Source: Echria macrotheca
Lineage: Eukaryota; Ascomycota; Sordariomycetes; Sordariales; Schizotheciaceae
NCBI GenBank assembly: GCA_030411725.1
Contig: MU839830.1
Span: forward strand, 1,798,001 to 1,862,000
Direction: 5' to 3'
Length of the DNA: 64,000 nt
Below are positions 1 to 10,635 of the stretch, one piece after another. Numbering within the stretch: position 1 is the stretch's first letter; each line of letters opens with the position of its first letter. The notes beneath the pieces were generated by a model. That model worked only from the letters and a program-made list of their open reading frames with translations. It was not told where the DNA came from and ran no database searches. Made by a program: the position numbers and the translations under genes.

Positions 1-1092
1 CCTTTGGTAGCTGTGGTGCTGGATCGGAGATAGATATAACTCGCTTCGGATTTATACGTACTATATCCCGATTTGGACATGTAGCCTACTATCTGCCGTC
101 ATCTACCTGGCCGTTGGTTATCACGTTTTCCACCAGCGTAATCAGTTGCGCAACTTGACGCTGAGCAACCAGGCAGCTGCCAGGGAGCCATCTGGACCAG
201 AAAGTCAGGGGTGCGCTGAAAAGGTAAGAAATCCATCCCCTCGTCGCATATCCATACCACACCGCTTCTTCCCTCTCTTGCAGCGGCAGCACCATGCGAC
301 GTCATTATCCTCTCTCCACTTCGCCCTGGCTAAACACTCACGCGCGTGTAGGGAGACTCCGGGATATCAGCTTCCTATGGCACGGTCACGACAGAGGTGC
401 GGGTCACCGCCGAGGCCTCGGACAGCCAATCCATGACGCCGCCTTCCTCGCCGGCTCCGTCGATCACGGCAGTTCTCCCACGGGCCCAGCCCGACCTGCA
501 GGGGTCCTCATGGTTAGCATCTCTCGACGACGACACGGACCAAACGGCTTCGACCAAACCGCACACAAACCCTTTCACGACGATTTCGAGTGTCTCATCC
601 CGTTCGAGGAACAACAACAACAAACCGGACAAGGGGAGGTTTGAAAGCTTGACAAGGCCGTGGACCCGGTTCCTCAGCCGGCTGCGCAACCTCGATCCGG
701 TCAAGCTAGCGTACCTTCGAACCTCGTTCGTGTTCGCTGTCTCGATCCTGATCACATGGACCCCGAGCAGCATCAACCGGGTCTACTCTTTTGCGCACCC
801 TACCAAGACAAGCTATCCTCTCAACCTGGCCAGCGCCGTCGTTCTGCCGCTCCAAGGCGTCTGGAATGCCGTCATCTTTTGTGCTACGAGCTGGGCCACG
901 CTGAGGGAGGAGATATGGACAGTCAAGACAAGGATATGGCCGAGTCGCAGCTCTCAGCGGCTTCCGTCCGAAGAAACCGGGCGACGAGAAGGCGCCGTCT
1001 TTGGGAACAAAGACCTCGACCATTATGCCCACGCAGCCCCCAATAGCGTTCCAATGGGAAACATGAGAGTGTTAAGGGGTGGTTCGTTATGA
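1..1092 (+). CDS. cAMP-receptor-like GPCR, 3' part (5' end outside window)
   Basis: This is the C-terminal part of a seven-helix receptor of the fungal cAMP-receptor-like (Dicty_CAR/Git3-like) group, expected in the plasma membrane upstream of heterotrimeric G proteins. Visible exons are 11-223 and 352-1092. Bases 1-10 look like the end of an intron (TAG at 8-10). The intron 224-351 starts GTAAG, has a GCTAAAC branch site and is phase 0. The first exon carries the end of an extracellular loop (LWCWIGDRYNSLRIY) and TM5. The second carries a long Ser/Thr-rich third cytoplasmic loop, then TM6 with the family signature ITWTPSSINRVYSF and TM7 with VVLPLQGVWNAVIFCATSW. A basic tail of about 70 residues follows. 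Family membership rests on TM6-TM7; the ligand cannot be inferred. The start codon and TM1-4 lie upstream of the window. Confidence 0.8.
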
Positions 1093-4000
1093 TGATGATT
1101 TTTTGACTCTTGGCTCACCGGTTTCTGGGACATTGCGATATATACCCATTGAGGCTGTTTTCGTTTAGCTTTGGCTAGCACGCGACGTACGTCTATCGGA
1201 GGATCTTTGCTGTCTTCAAGTCTGGGATGCCTCCGGGATTCTCCGAGAGAAAAAATTCTTTGGGGTAACGATTTTGGGTATATTTACGCCAGGAGTTTGG
1301 TGGGGTTCGCCGAGGGGGAGATACCACGTGTTGTTCAAGGGGTTGCTTGTATTTTTGTTTCTATATTAATACGCTCGTGGCTCGGTGGTTGAGTAACATG
1401 TAAACCGTCTGCCGGCACTGGACAGGTGATGAAGTGATTGGAAAGACACTGGTTCGTCTGCTTGGTGGTGGTGCTGTGTTTATCCAGGAGCTCAAACACG
1501 CCTATTTACCGAGTGGCAAGTGACCTGCGTTGTCTCCGTGTTTCCAGCCATACATTACCTGCTTGACTGCGTGTGTGGTGTCTGTGGCCCGGACAAAATT
1601 CCCGTGGCTGTGAGTGGACAGTCGATACTCTCCGCTCGACCGATCGTCACACGCACTACCCAGAGAAGCAAACAATACCGAAGGGCTCAGGGTCGTGGAA
1701 GCTGGAGCGAGACCGGGGGAAACTGGGGAGCCGGGGAAACCGAGAAACCGACTCGGATGGACTGGCTCAGAATGGACTGATGGTTCCAGATGGTGGGACA
1801 CTCGTTTACAGATGGTTATGAACATCATCTATGCAGCAATACTGGGACTTTCTCTAATGCTGGCGCTGATGGTGACTAGGTTGGCGAGCAACACTCGGAA
1901 GTGCCGAGCGATGCAAGCAGAGAAGGGGAGGAGGACAAACCAAAACAGAACAGAGGGACTGAACACATCGGGGTAGTCAAACTTGACCAATGGTGACCCT
2001 TCAAGTAGAAAATAACCGGTGTTTTCACCCGATCTTCTGGTTCAGTTCTTCGACTCTGGTAGGATGGAAGTAGACAAGCAAAATACGCAGGATCAGGTGT
2101 TCTCTGAGATAAGTTAGTTTCCGACTTTGCGGACCTATGTATCAGACGATTCACGAGAAAGTTGCGGGCCCCTTTGAGTGGGAAAGAAAGAGAAACGCAA
2201 GAATAAGAGGATTGTCGAGAGCCCAGTACCACGAGGTAAAGACAAGAAAATGACAAGAAAAGAACTGGCATCTATGTCTGCGCCACAGGCTTTTACGTAC
2301 AATATAAACTACCTATGTATCTTTTCAGCCTAGAGGTACAGCTCACTTTCCTCCGGACCAATTGTCGGCGATACTTGGTTAGTAAACACTCGGGCACCCA
2401 GATCCAACCATAAGTCAGGACCTATAATATCATCTTCGTTGTGAACGCAGCAGTGCCAAGTAAAAGGGAGGAAAACATAGAGAACAAAACACCAAACCCA
2501 AACCCGATGTTTACAACTTTCTTCTCATATGTAGTCTCAAAACCTTACGTCCGCGAGAGGTCAGGGCATCGAAACAGACATGTGAAAAGCCGCTTGCACA
2601 GGCGGGCTGCTTCTTTCGTGTCACCATGCTAATAACCAAGTCTCGAGCCTCCTAGGCTTAGTTGAGACGGTTTAAGCACACGGAGGCCGACATGCCTCGT
2701 GGTGGGCGGGATGTTGCGGCTACTTACTTACAGAGAGCCTTCCCCGGCCAGGCTTCCTACAGCGTCTCACAGAGAGTGCCTTCCATGCCTTACCTAAAAC
2801 CTACCAGGGCGGGGGATGTCTTGGTAGGAATCCAGCAGGTTGGTCGAGGCCTTCTTCTCCTGCCCTGTCGAGCAGTCTTTCTTCATTGGCCTCCTTTACC
2901 GGTCTCTGTCGTCGTGACTGGACTGCTATCGTCTCGTACCACCTTCTGCTTGGTGGTCGGCATTGTTCTCGCGAACTGTGTCGTGCACATCGGGTCAACT
3001 GTAACCGCTCCATGGCACCGCTCATCCATTGGCAGGAAGCGGAGGCTTTACCCTGAAGGATACCGAACTGTCTATCCCGAGTCCCAAAGCAGCCACGGCA
3101 ATCAAGGAAATGTGATGACAGCATGAACGGACATTAAACAGTTGGACCTAAACAGACGCCATCATATTTACCACGTGCCACCCAGAAACTAACTCAATGA
3201 TCATATCCGTCCCTCGTCTGGCTAGTAATGACACACACAGCTGTCGTGTCCAGCACGGAGTTAAGCGTTAGCACGTTCAGGGTGACCGAAGGCTCTCCCA
3301 GGAAATTCCTTGTTTTCCCCATGGGCAGTGTTTCTGTCTCGAGCGGCAGCCCTACCTGGTACCACAGCAAGCATAGCTCCACGGATATTTTCTCAGATCG
3401 CCGAGAGCCAGTCACCATTGCAGACAACCCACCCTTCAGTGCCCGGTTTAGAAAGAATAACAACTAAACTAGACTAGGTGCCCTCAAATGGCCGAAAATG
3501 GCAGGTCAGATGATTAGGACACATGCGGTGTCGGGCCTCTCTTTCTGGCTCCGTCCGCCTCTAGCATCCTATGGATTGGAGGGCAAGCCGCAGATGGTGT
3601 GGTTTGAGGCTAACACGGCCGGACGGACAGGACTTTGGCGACAGAGCCGTTGGTTCTTGCAGATTGTCGGTTCCTGGTAGCACGACATGTGGGCCGTGGA
3701 AGCAAACAACCTCTTTTGCAGATACTGACGGGTTTTGTTTTGGGGCAGCAAGCTGCGGGAGTATCACACAGCATGCCTCTCCGGCATGGCACTTTCATGT
3801 CCACGGCTGACACACCTGGGCACTTCAATACGTATCGGCTTGAAGACGTCAGATTTTGGGCGGGGTGAGTCGGCAAGGACGGTAACGAGCAACCCGGAGG
3901 CGATACCGGATAACCACAAGAAACACAACAAAGATACAAGACTACCGCTAAGTACACCACGAGATGCGAGCGGCTCACTGTTGTCACCCTCACCCTGTCC

Positions 4001-4374
4001 CACGGATAGCCGGGCTTCGTGATACTGTCTGGGACGGAAGGAACCATGTCAGCTGGCAGGGAGAGAAGATAGAATGGCAGTGCCATAGTCACTCAGCAAA
4101 CCGGGCTGGCACATGGTGACGGAAGCAGCCAAATATGGGTATATAAGCGCGCTTCGTCCTCTGGGATCTCTGAGGTCTCCAGAGGAGACCGGATTTCGAC
4201 TACGGATAACAAACACTTCAGAGATCCTCCAAGTTTCGGTATCAGCCAAACTGTCCTTCCGTCATCAAACAAGTCCCGTGGATTACGGAAGTCCACCGAA
4301 CACGACCCGGTCCCGTCTGGAGCGTACGACACAACCGTCCCGATCACTACCATACAGCCGGCGGGTATACCACC
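1093..4374. other. gene-free stretch
   Basis: This stretch holds the 3' flank of the GPCR gene and the upstream region of the next plus-strand gene. Small open frames occur on both strands, but none shows codon bias, splice structure or a recognisable domain. E-box-like CACGTG hexamers occur at 1325-1330 and 3172-3177. No RNA gene or repeat was recognised. Confidence 0.5.
4140..4147 (+). promoter_or_regulatory. TATA box of the 4375 gene
   Basis: A TATATAAG element lies about 230 bp upstream of the ATG at 4375, in the orientation of that gene. The interval between them is AC-rich, as fungal 5' leaders often are. The match to the TATA consensus is good, but use as a promoter is inferred from position only. 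Confidence 0.45.
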
Positions 4375-5208
4375 ATGAACGAGACGACCCAGAAGACGCT
4401 TCGCAACGGCGGCGGCAACATGATGGAGAACGAGATCTCCTTCAACTCTCCGTCCCCGGGACACGATAGACTCACCCTACCACATCGTCCAGGCTCTTCA
4501 GGTGCTGTATCCGAGCCCAACACCACGACCATCACCACAGCCACAACCAACAGCCCAGCTCAACTAGAAAATCCGCAGTCACCACTCTTCGAATCAGCCC
4601 CGTCATCCTACTCACCACCACCCTCGACCATAACAACCCTCACCGTCAAGACAGGCGCCCCGCCCCCGTCCATCTTCTCCAGACCCGCCGCCGCCGATGA
4701 CGACGACGAGACAAACGAGCAACGAGCGGACGGGGGGACCCAACTCACCGTGATAACCCCGACACACACGCCTACACCCCCAACCACAGAAGGCTTCCAG
4801 CCGCCCCAGCAACGACAGGATGACAATGATCCCCTTTCGGCCTTGACGTCGGGCGCAGGCATGGGGGGGATGGGGATGGGGATGGCCACGATGCCGAGGC
4901 CGTCGACTCTAGAATTTGAATTGGACTCGGACTCGGACGATGACGGGTTGAACTATACCCTCGAAAATAGCATGTCCATCATCGCCAACGCACCGCCCGA
5001 TCATCTTGCGGCGTCACTGTCACTGTCACAGCCCGAACAGAGGAGCGACAGGGCAGAAGATAGCGCCGCAGACGAGACGGCTGGTGCGGAAGCGGAGGCG
5101 GGCAGCTTCGACGAGCTGCTTGCCCTAATCCGCCGGCGGCGCGAGGCCATCTACGCCGAACGGTTTGCCCGGGCCGGGCTGGATCCGGCGTTGGCGGCTG
5201 CGCTGTGA
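4375..5208 (+). CDS. hypothetical low-complexity protein (277 aa)
   Basis: I do not recognise this protein. It is a single uninterrupted frame of 277 residues. The N-terminal two thirds are disordered in character, rich in Pro, Ser and Thr, with an acidic run (ADDDDE) and a Gly/Met stretch (GMGGMGMGMATM). It then has an acidic patch (ELDSDSDDDG). The last ~34 residues look like an amphipathic basic helix (FDELLALIRRRREAIYAERF) that could be the conserved part. There is no signal peptide or membrane segment. Support for a real gene is the length of the frame in GC-rich codons, a TATA box upstream, and the fact that it ends well before the convergent SVP26 gene. Function is unknown; a regulatory or scaffold role would be guesswork. 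Confidence 0.6.
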   Translation: MNETTQKTLRNGGGNMMENEISFNSPSPGHDRLTLPHRPGSSGAVSEPNTTTITTATTNSPAQLENPQSPLFESAPSSYSPPPSTITTLTVKTGAPPPSIFSRPAAADDDDETNEQRADGGTQLTVITPTHTPTPPTTEGFQPPQQRQDDNDPLSALTSGAGMGGMGMGMATMPRPSTLEFELDSDSDDDGLNYTLENSMSIIANAPPDHLAASLSLSQPEQRSDRAEDSAADETAGAEAEAGSFDELLALIRRRREAIYAERFARAGLDPALAAAL

Positions 5209-5934
5209 TGTGATTGCTTGGGACCATGAGACCATAACCGGAGACGACGGAAACAGACTGCAACCTACCCACCTGCCGGAAACAGAGCATGACCAACCCG
5301 GCCTGGCTCTCCTTTTTTTTTGGTTCCTGGCTTACTCCCGTTGGGAAAATACTCAACTACTTACCTATTATATTGCATTGTTCAAAACCTACCCCTTTCG
5401 TTACGGTTTACCTGGACTGGAGACAATACCACACTGACAATGGAAAAATACCAAAACGATCTACCAAGATTTAACCACCTATGGGAGTTTCCTTCACCAT
5501 CAACGGTTGCCAGCCGGACCGGACATGGCCCTGCCTGTCTGAAGTGTAGTATATAGGTAGCATGGCCTTTGCCTCGCCAAGCAGGAGCGGGCTACATCTG
5601 GAGTTTGGAGTTTGGAGTTTGTCAGAGCGAGTCGACACACGCAAAGCATTATGAACGGGGGGGATGCTGTATCGGGATGCTGTATCTAACCTGCCTTCTA
5701 AGGCGGTCAAGGACCCGCGGGGAAAAGAGGCATTCCCAGCGACGGCCCATTTCTGGTCAACAGCACGTGTCAACACGCGCTGTGTCCTCAGTATATATAG
5801 AGAAAGGTCAGGCCTCAGCAAAAAGAAAATAAAAAAAGATGTCCGCATCATTAAGTATCTCGCCCAACGCCCCGTTACCACTTTAACCATGCAAAAAAAC
5901 GAATAAATAAAATCCAAAACCCCCCTCAACCAGA
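5209..5934. other. gene-free stretch between convergent genes
   Basis: This is the shared 3' flank of the 4375 gene (plus) and SVP26 (minus). It is AT-richer than its surroundings and contains poly-T and poly-A runs, as expected of 3' untranslated DNA. I see no further gene. Confidence 0.5.
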
Positions 5935-6749
5935 TCAAATCCGATCATCCTGCCTCCTCCACCCCAGCATGCCCGTCACCTCGCCTATCCCAGCCAACAC
6001 ATTATCCACCAACACCTTGACCATCCCCTGCCCCCTCCTCGACTTACTCCCATCTCCCCCACCTCCCATATTACTACTATCCGCAGCAGACTCGTTCCCC
6101 ATAGTCGGCAGCACGTTATCGCTCGCCGACAGACTAACAAACAGCGCAAACGGCACGAGCCACACGCACAATCCAAAATAACTCGCGATCTCGGTGAAGG
6201 TCGGCACGTCCGACGGAACATCGTAGTAGCTCGACATGCGCTGGTATGCGCGCTCCTGGCGGTGGGAGAAGTGTTTGAACCAGAGGTAGTGGTTTAGCAG
6301 GACCAGACCTTTTTTTGTTTTGTTAGTAATTGTTGGGAGGGAAGGGAATCCAGGAAAAAAAAAATACACACCGCAAGACGTAAGAAACAAAGGGTCGCTA
6401 AGTTTGACGTAGGGGAACCGTCGCATGTTGCCGAGGTATATTACATGCGAGGAAATCGAGAGGACCGTGAGCCAGAAGGGGAAGCGGTCGATTATACAGA
6501 GCAGGAGGAGGAGGGCCATGATGGTATAGATTAGCTTGGTGAGGAAGCGCTTGGCTAGGACTGTGTGTTCTTCGACTAGTTCCGAGAGGTAGTAGAGGCC
6601 GGAGGCTTTTTTTTTTTCGTCGTCTGTCAGTGGTTCTGCGTCTATATCTATGGGAAGGAGGGAAAAGGGGGATATATACCGATGGCGAGCGTGAGGAAGC
6701 AAAAGCCTACGATGGTGCCAAGGTAGCCCACCAACGGGAGGATCCACAT
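5935..6749 (-). CDS. svp26: SVP26/TEX261-family ER-Golgi cargo receptor
   Basis: This is a small polytopic membrane protein of early Golgi/COPII vesicles. The family sorts type II membrane proteins such as mannosyltransferases out of the ER. Exons on the minus strand are 6749-6680, 6605-6372 and 6308-5935, giving 225 aa, the usual family length. The start is set by the conserved opening MWILPLVGYLGTIVGF, which lies in a different frame from exon 2. Intron 1 (6679-6606) has a CACTGAC branch site and ends in an A-run plus AG. Intron 2 (6371-6309) has donor GTGTGT. Family landmarks are SGLYYLSELVEEHT, the KLSDPLFL region and LVLLNHYLWFKHF. About five membrane segments are visible, followed by a Gly/Ser-rich spacer and a short basic tail. 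The gene is divergent from BUD23. Confidence 0.9.
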
Positions 6750-7336
6750 CTTGACTCTTGACTGTTGACACCTTGACAGGAGAGAGAAGTTATCGTTGGT
6801 GGTGGTGGTTCATTACCGGTGTGTTGACATCAAAAGGAGCGACTTCAATTATGCGGTGGTGTCCGTTGTCTGCGAAAAGGGGGGGAGGGGAGGGGACCGG
6901 CTCGGCAGAGAGAGACGCGTTCGTTTAAAGTGGCTCTCCATGGAACGTGTCCAGTCCGGCGCAAGCAGACAAAAAAACCGACGTCAGGGCCCGGATTTGT
7001 CTTGGCGCGAATGCAGGGGTACCCTGATGAGCCGAGGTGGGGAGCTGATTAGATAACGATAAGAAAGTAGCTTATCGGCTCACCGCCCACAATTCTTTTG
7101 GCGGGTTGAATTTCTGGGGTTAACTTCATGTATTGCCGGATGTTATGATACCTGAGAGAAGGATTACCGAGGGTATTCCTTGCTGGACGGCATCCTGAAG
7201 AAAGCAGAAATCAATCACCTCATTGAAACCCAGAAATATCGGAAAGGAGGACCGATTCGAATCGCCGACCGAGTTGCAGGGTCTCGACCCCGCCATCAAC
7301 ACCGCTGTCGCAAACCTCACACCTCACAACATCACC
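6750..7336. other. divergent promoter region svp26 / bud23
   Basis: This is the head-to-head intergenic region between SVP26 (minus) and BUD23 (plus). It carries a small cluster of GATA motifs (see separate entry) and no supportable ORF. Confidence 0.55.
7052..7076. promoter_or_regulatory. GATA-motif cluster
   Basis: Three GATA cores fall within 25 bp: AGATAA (core 7052-7055), CGATAA (core 7058-7061) and, on the opposite strand, TTATC (7072-7076). Paired GATA sites are the classical binding pattern of fungal GATA factors (AreA/Nit2, WC, SRE types). Use in vivo is inference. Confidence 0.35.
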
Positions 7337-8232
7337 ATGTCTCGACCCGAGGATACCCTGTATGCCTTTCTCTCCTCCCCAGAGCAAAAAGAATCCAGAA
7401 CTAACAGAGATAAAAAAGCGCCGCCGACGTGCACTACGACGACGTCGAAGCGCGCAAATACACCACCTCCTCCCGCATCCAAACCATCCAAGCCTCCATG
7501 ACCCGCCGCGCCCTCGAGCTCCTCGACCTGCCCTCTCCCTCGCTCATCCTCGACATCGGCTGCGGCTCCGGCCTGTCAGGCGAGATCCTGTCACAGATCC
7601 CGCCGGACGAGGGCGGTCCGCACGCGTGGGTGGGCATGGACATCTCGGCGTCGATGCTGGACATCGCGCTGCAGCGCGACGTCGAGGGCGATTTGTTACT
7701 TGCCGACATCGGGCAGGGCGTGCCGTTCCGCGCGGGCACGTTCGACGCGGCTATCAGCATATCGGCGATCCAGTGGCTGTGCAACGCCGAGAGCAGCGAG
7801 ACGTCGCCCGCCGGCCGGCTGTCGCGGTTTTTTAACGGGTTGTATGCTAGTCTCAAGAGGGGCGGGCGGGCGGTGTGTCAGTTTTATCCCAAGAATGATG
7901 TCCAAAAAAAGATGATCACGTCGGCGGCGGTGAAGGCCGGGTTTGGTGCGGGGCTGTTGGAGGATGATCCGGATACGAAGAACGTCAAGGTGTATCTGGT
8001 CCTGACGGTGGGCGGGAGCGCGGCGGATGGGGATATCACGGGCGTGGTGGAGGGGATGGAGGGCGTGGATGTGCTGGACGCACGAAGAAAGGGGAAGACG
8101 ACGGGGAAGGGCGAGATCAAGAAGGGGAGTAAGACCTGGATTATCAAGAAGAAGGAGCAGATGGAGCGGAAGGGAAAGGTGGTCAAGGCTACGTCCAAGT
8201 ATACCGGGCGAAAACGGAGGATCCAATTTTGA
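7337..8232 (+). CDS. bud23: 18S rRNA (guanine-N7)-methyltransferase Bud23
   Basis: This is a SAM-dependent methyltransferase that forms 7-methylguanosine in 18S rRNA and acts in 40S maturation with Trm112. Exon 1 (7337-7359) encodes only MSRPEDT and part of Leu8. The intron is 7360-7418 (GTATGC...AG), and exon 2 is 7419-8232, for 278 aa in total. The splice restores the family N-terminus, reading through HYDDVEARKY into TTSSRIQ. SAM-binding motif I is LILDIGCGSGLSG at about residues 50-62. Other landmarks are GMDISASMLDIAL, DAAISISAIQWLC and the WBS_methylT C-terminal domain ending in the basic KYTGRKRRIQF, a likely nucleolar signal. The A-rich intron end was chosen because it keeps frame. 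It converges on the tyrosinase gene with 113 bp between stops. Confidence 0.92.
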
Positions 8233-8345
8233 TTTTTACTCTTTCGGCATTTGCATATTTTGGCATGGACTGGTGTTTCTGGGGATGGGGTTTTCTTTCC
8301 GCTGCAAAAAAATCTGATACCCAATTTTTGTTCCTCTCCCAATAC

Positions 8346-10635
8346 TCAGATGTGATCGCCCGCCCGCAGACCGGCCGGCTTGCCCTCGGTCGCCTCGGGA
8401 TGCACGGTATACTGGCCCGAGTAGACGGGCAGCCCATCGGCGCCAATCTTGACCTTTGTGGACGCAACACTGACCCGCAGCTCAGGAACATCCGTCACGG
8501 CGCGCTCCTCGCCAGTAAACAAACGCACCTTCCACCTGAGATCGGCCTTTAGGTGCGGCAGCACGTCTTTCGGTTCCAGACTGGCCAGCTTGTGCGCGAC
8601 GATATCCTGCAGCAGCGCCGAGGTTAAGGGGACAGTACCCGAGACCATCAGGCCCTCGGCCGTGTCGGCGACGCACTTGCCGCACTGCGTCTCGGGCGCG
8701 CGGCCGAGGACCGACACGCGCCCGACGCTGTTCCACTCCGTGTCCCATGTTTCTGGGGCGGATTCATCGATGTCGCCGAGGAAGACTTGCACGCGGAAGG
8801 ACTGGCCTATTCCGTGCTTTTGGGCGCGGACTAGGACGAGCCATTCTGTGTATTCGTTGTTGGGGGCTAGGTGGGCTAGGGAGGCGGGGATGGGGGATTT
8901 GTCTTGGGGTTGTTGGTTGTTAGTGGGGTGGATGGTAGGAAGGGGGGGGTGGGGGTGATAATGAGGGGGGGAAGGGCATACCTTCGGTGGCGGGTTTGGT
9001 TTCCGGCTTGGTTTCGCTGGCAAGTTTCTTTTGCGCTGGGGCGGCGGCGGCGGGTGCAGCAGCGGCAGCAGGTTTGGTCTCTTCAGTGTTTTCGGGGATA
9101 GGGCCGGCCAGCCCCAGGGCGGCGATACCGGCTGTGGCGGCCGCGACGGATGGAGCAGCACTCGAAACCTCGCGGGTGGCTATGTTGGCGAGGAAGTTTC
9201 GGAAGACGTTGCTGCCGTAGAGCGAGATGACGGTCTGGCGCAGGCTGGCCTGGTATGCCTGGGTCGAAGGAAAGTTCCACTTTTGCGTCTCGGGGTAGGC
9301 GTAGCCAAACGTGGCCGCCGAGTCCTTGACCTGCGCCGAGGTCCAGAACTTCGAGCCCGACTTGTCCCAGAACGGGGAGAGCGGGGTGTTCTGGTCCTGG
9401 GTGGCGCCGCGGCTGGCGTTGAAGGTCGAGGAGGGCGCCGGACGGGGGGACATGAAGGAGGTTGGGTTTAGGTCTTGCCAGATGGCCCTGGATGTGTGTT
9501 GTCAGTATGGACGAGCTACCTAATCAGGGGTTTAGGGGGTATACACACCACATGCGGTCAACGTTGCTGTGAGGTTGGTTAGCACATACCCCTACGACTT
9601 GTCACAAGACAAAAGCTTACATGTGGTGCATCCAGAAAATGGGATCAAAGGCCGACACCTCGAGCGCGCTCATATGACCGCCGCCGCCGACGCGGTCGTG
9701 GATCTCGTTGTGGATGTCTTCCAAACTGCCAAAGGCGCCCGGGGACGTGTTCGGATCCCACCGGTTGAAGCTGAAGGCGTCAAAGTTGGTGTACGACAGT
9801 AACAGCAGGCTGACGTTGGACCGCAGCGAGGCCAGCTCGTTGGCCAGGATCGGCGCGATGCGCGAGTCCTGTGATTTTCCGGCCCGGTCGGGGTAGCGCA
9901 CCGTCTGGGGGAAGCGGGACCACTAGAGATGTCAGTGTTGCTCTCGGGAAGAGGAAAAGGGGTAGACATACGTTTGCGTTGAAGTCACCTGCCGCCGGGT
10001 TCACGGGATGAAAAGCAAAGCGGTTGATGGGGTTGGCGATCGTCTTGGTGGCCCCGTCCACGTCCACCACCAAAATAAAGGACTGAGAAATGGCGCTCGG
10101 GAACGCCGTCGACCCGGCTGGCGGCTGGCTCGCCCAGTCAAAGTAGGGCGCGCGGAAGTCCTTGGCGGCAGCAACATATTTGTCGCGGAGCGGGCCGGCG
10201 GGGAACTTCTGGGCGACGGTCTGGACGGACTTGTACAGGGCCTGCTCGTACAGGGCGAGGTAGGGCCGGTGCCAGCTCACGAACAGGATGGACGAGTGGG
10301 TGCAGTACCCCCCGAAGCCCGAGGAGGTCCGCCAGTCGGTGCTGCTCGTCACGCCGTTCCACGGCTTGAACGGCTGGCCGTGGATGCCGGCGATCTGGTA
10401 GTACGACTGCAGCTGGCTCTCGTCGAGCGACTGCAGGTTCTGCAGGCCGAGGACGTAGAGGTTGAACTGGTCGGGGAAGTTGCGCTGGAGGTCACGGATC
10501 TCGCGGCGGATGGGGACCGAGCCTGGGATTGTCAGTTTTTCTCTTTCTTTCTGTTGGATCGAGGATAGGGGGGAACTCACCACCAGCCCCGGGGGTTGTG
10601 GGCACGCCGGTGATGGCAATGTTTCCACCGCTCAT
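8346..10635 (-). CDS. tyrosinase (polyphenol oxidase), type 3 copper enzyme
   Basis: This enzyme hydroxylates monophenols and oxidises diphenols to quinones, feeding melanin-type pigments. Six minus-strand exons (10635-10581, 10522-9972, 9922-9621, 9566-9549, 9487-8982, 8902-8346) encode 662 aa. All six copper-ligand histidines are visible: CuA H66, H94 and H103 (in YCTHSS and FVSWHRPY), and CuB H273, H277 and H302 (in DIHNEIHDRV and HHINVDRMW). Cys92 sits two before H94, as for the thioether bridge. The core ends near FGYAYPE (about 369-374). An Ala/Pro/Lys-rich linker (about 440-480) precedes a C-terminal domain of about 185 residues with a CGKC motif at 551-554. In the family this domain covers the active site until it is cleaved. 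No signal peptide is seen, so the proenzyme is probably cytosolic. Exon 4 is only 18 nt. Confidence 0.92.

Noticed and set aside
2662..3126. 154-codon frame in the left intergenic region
   Set aside because: No splice structure, domain or codon bias; it ends among stop-rich DNA.
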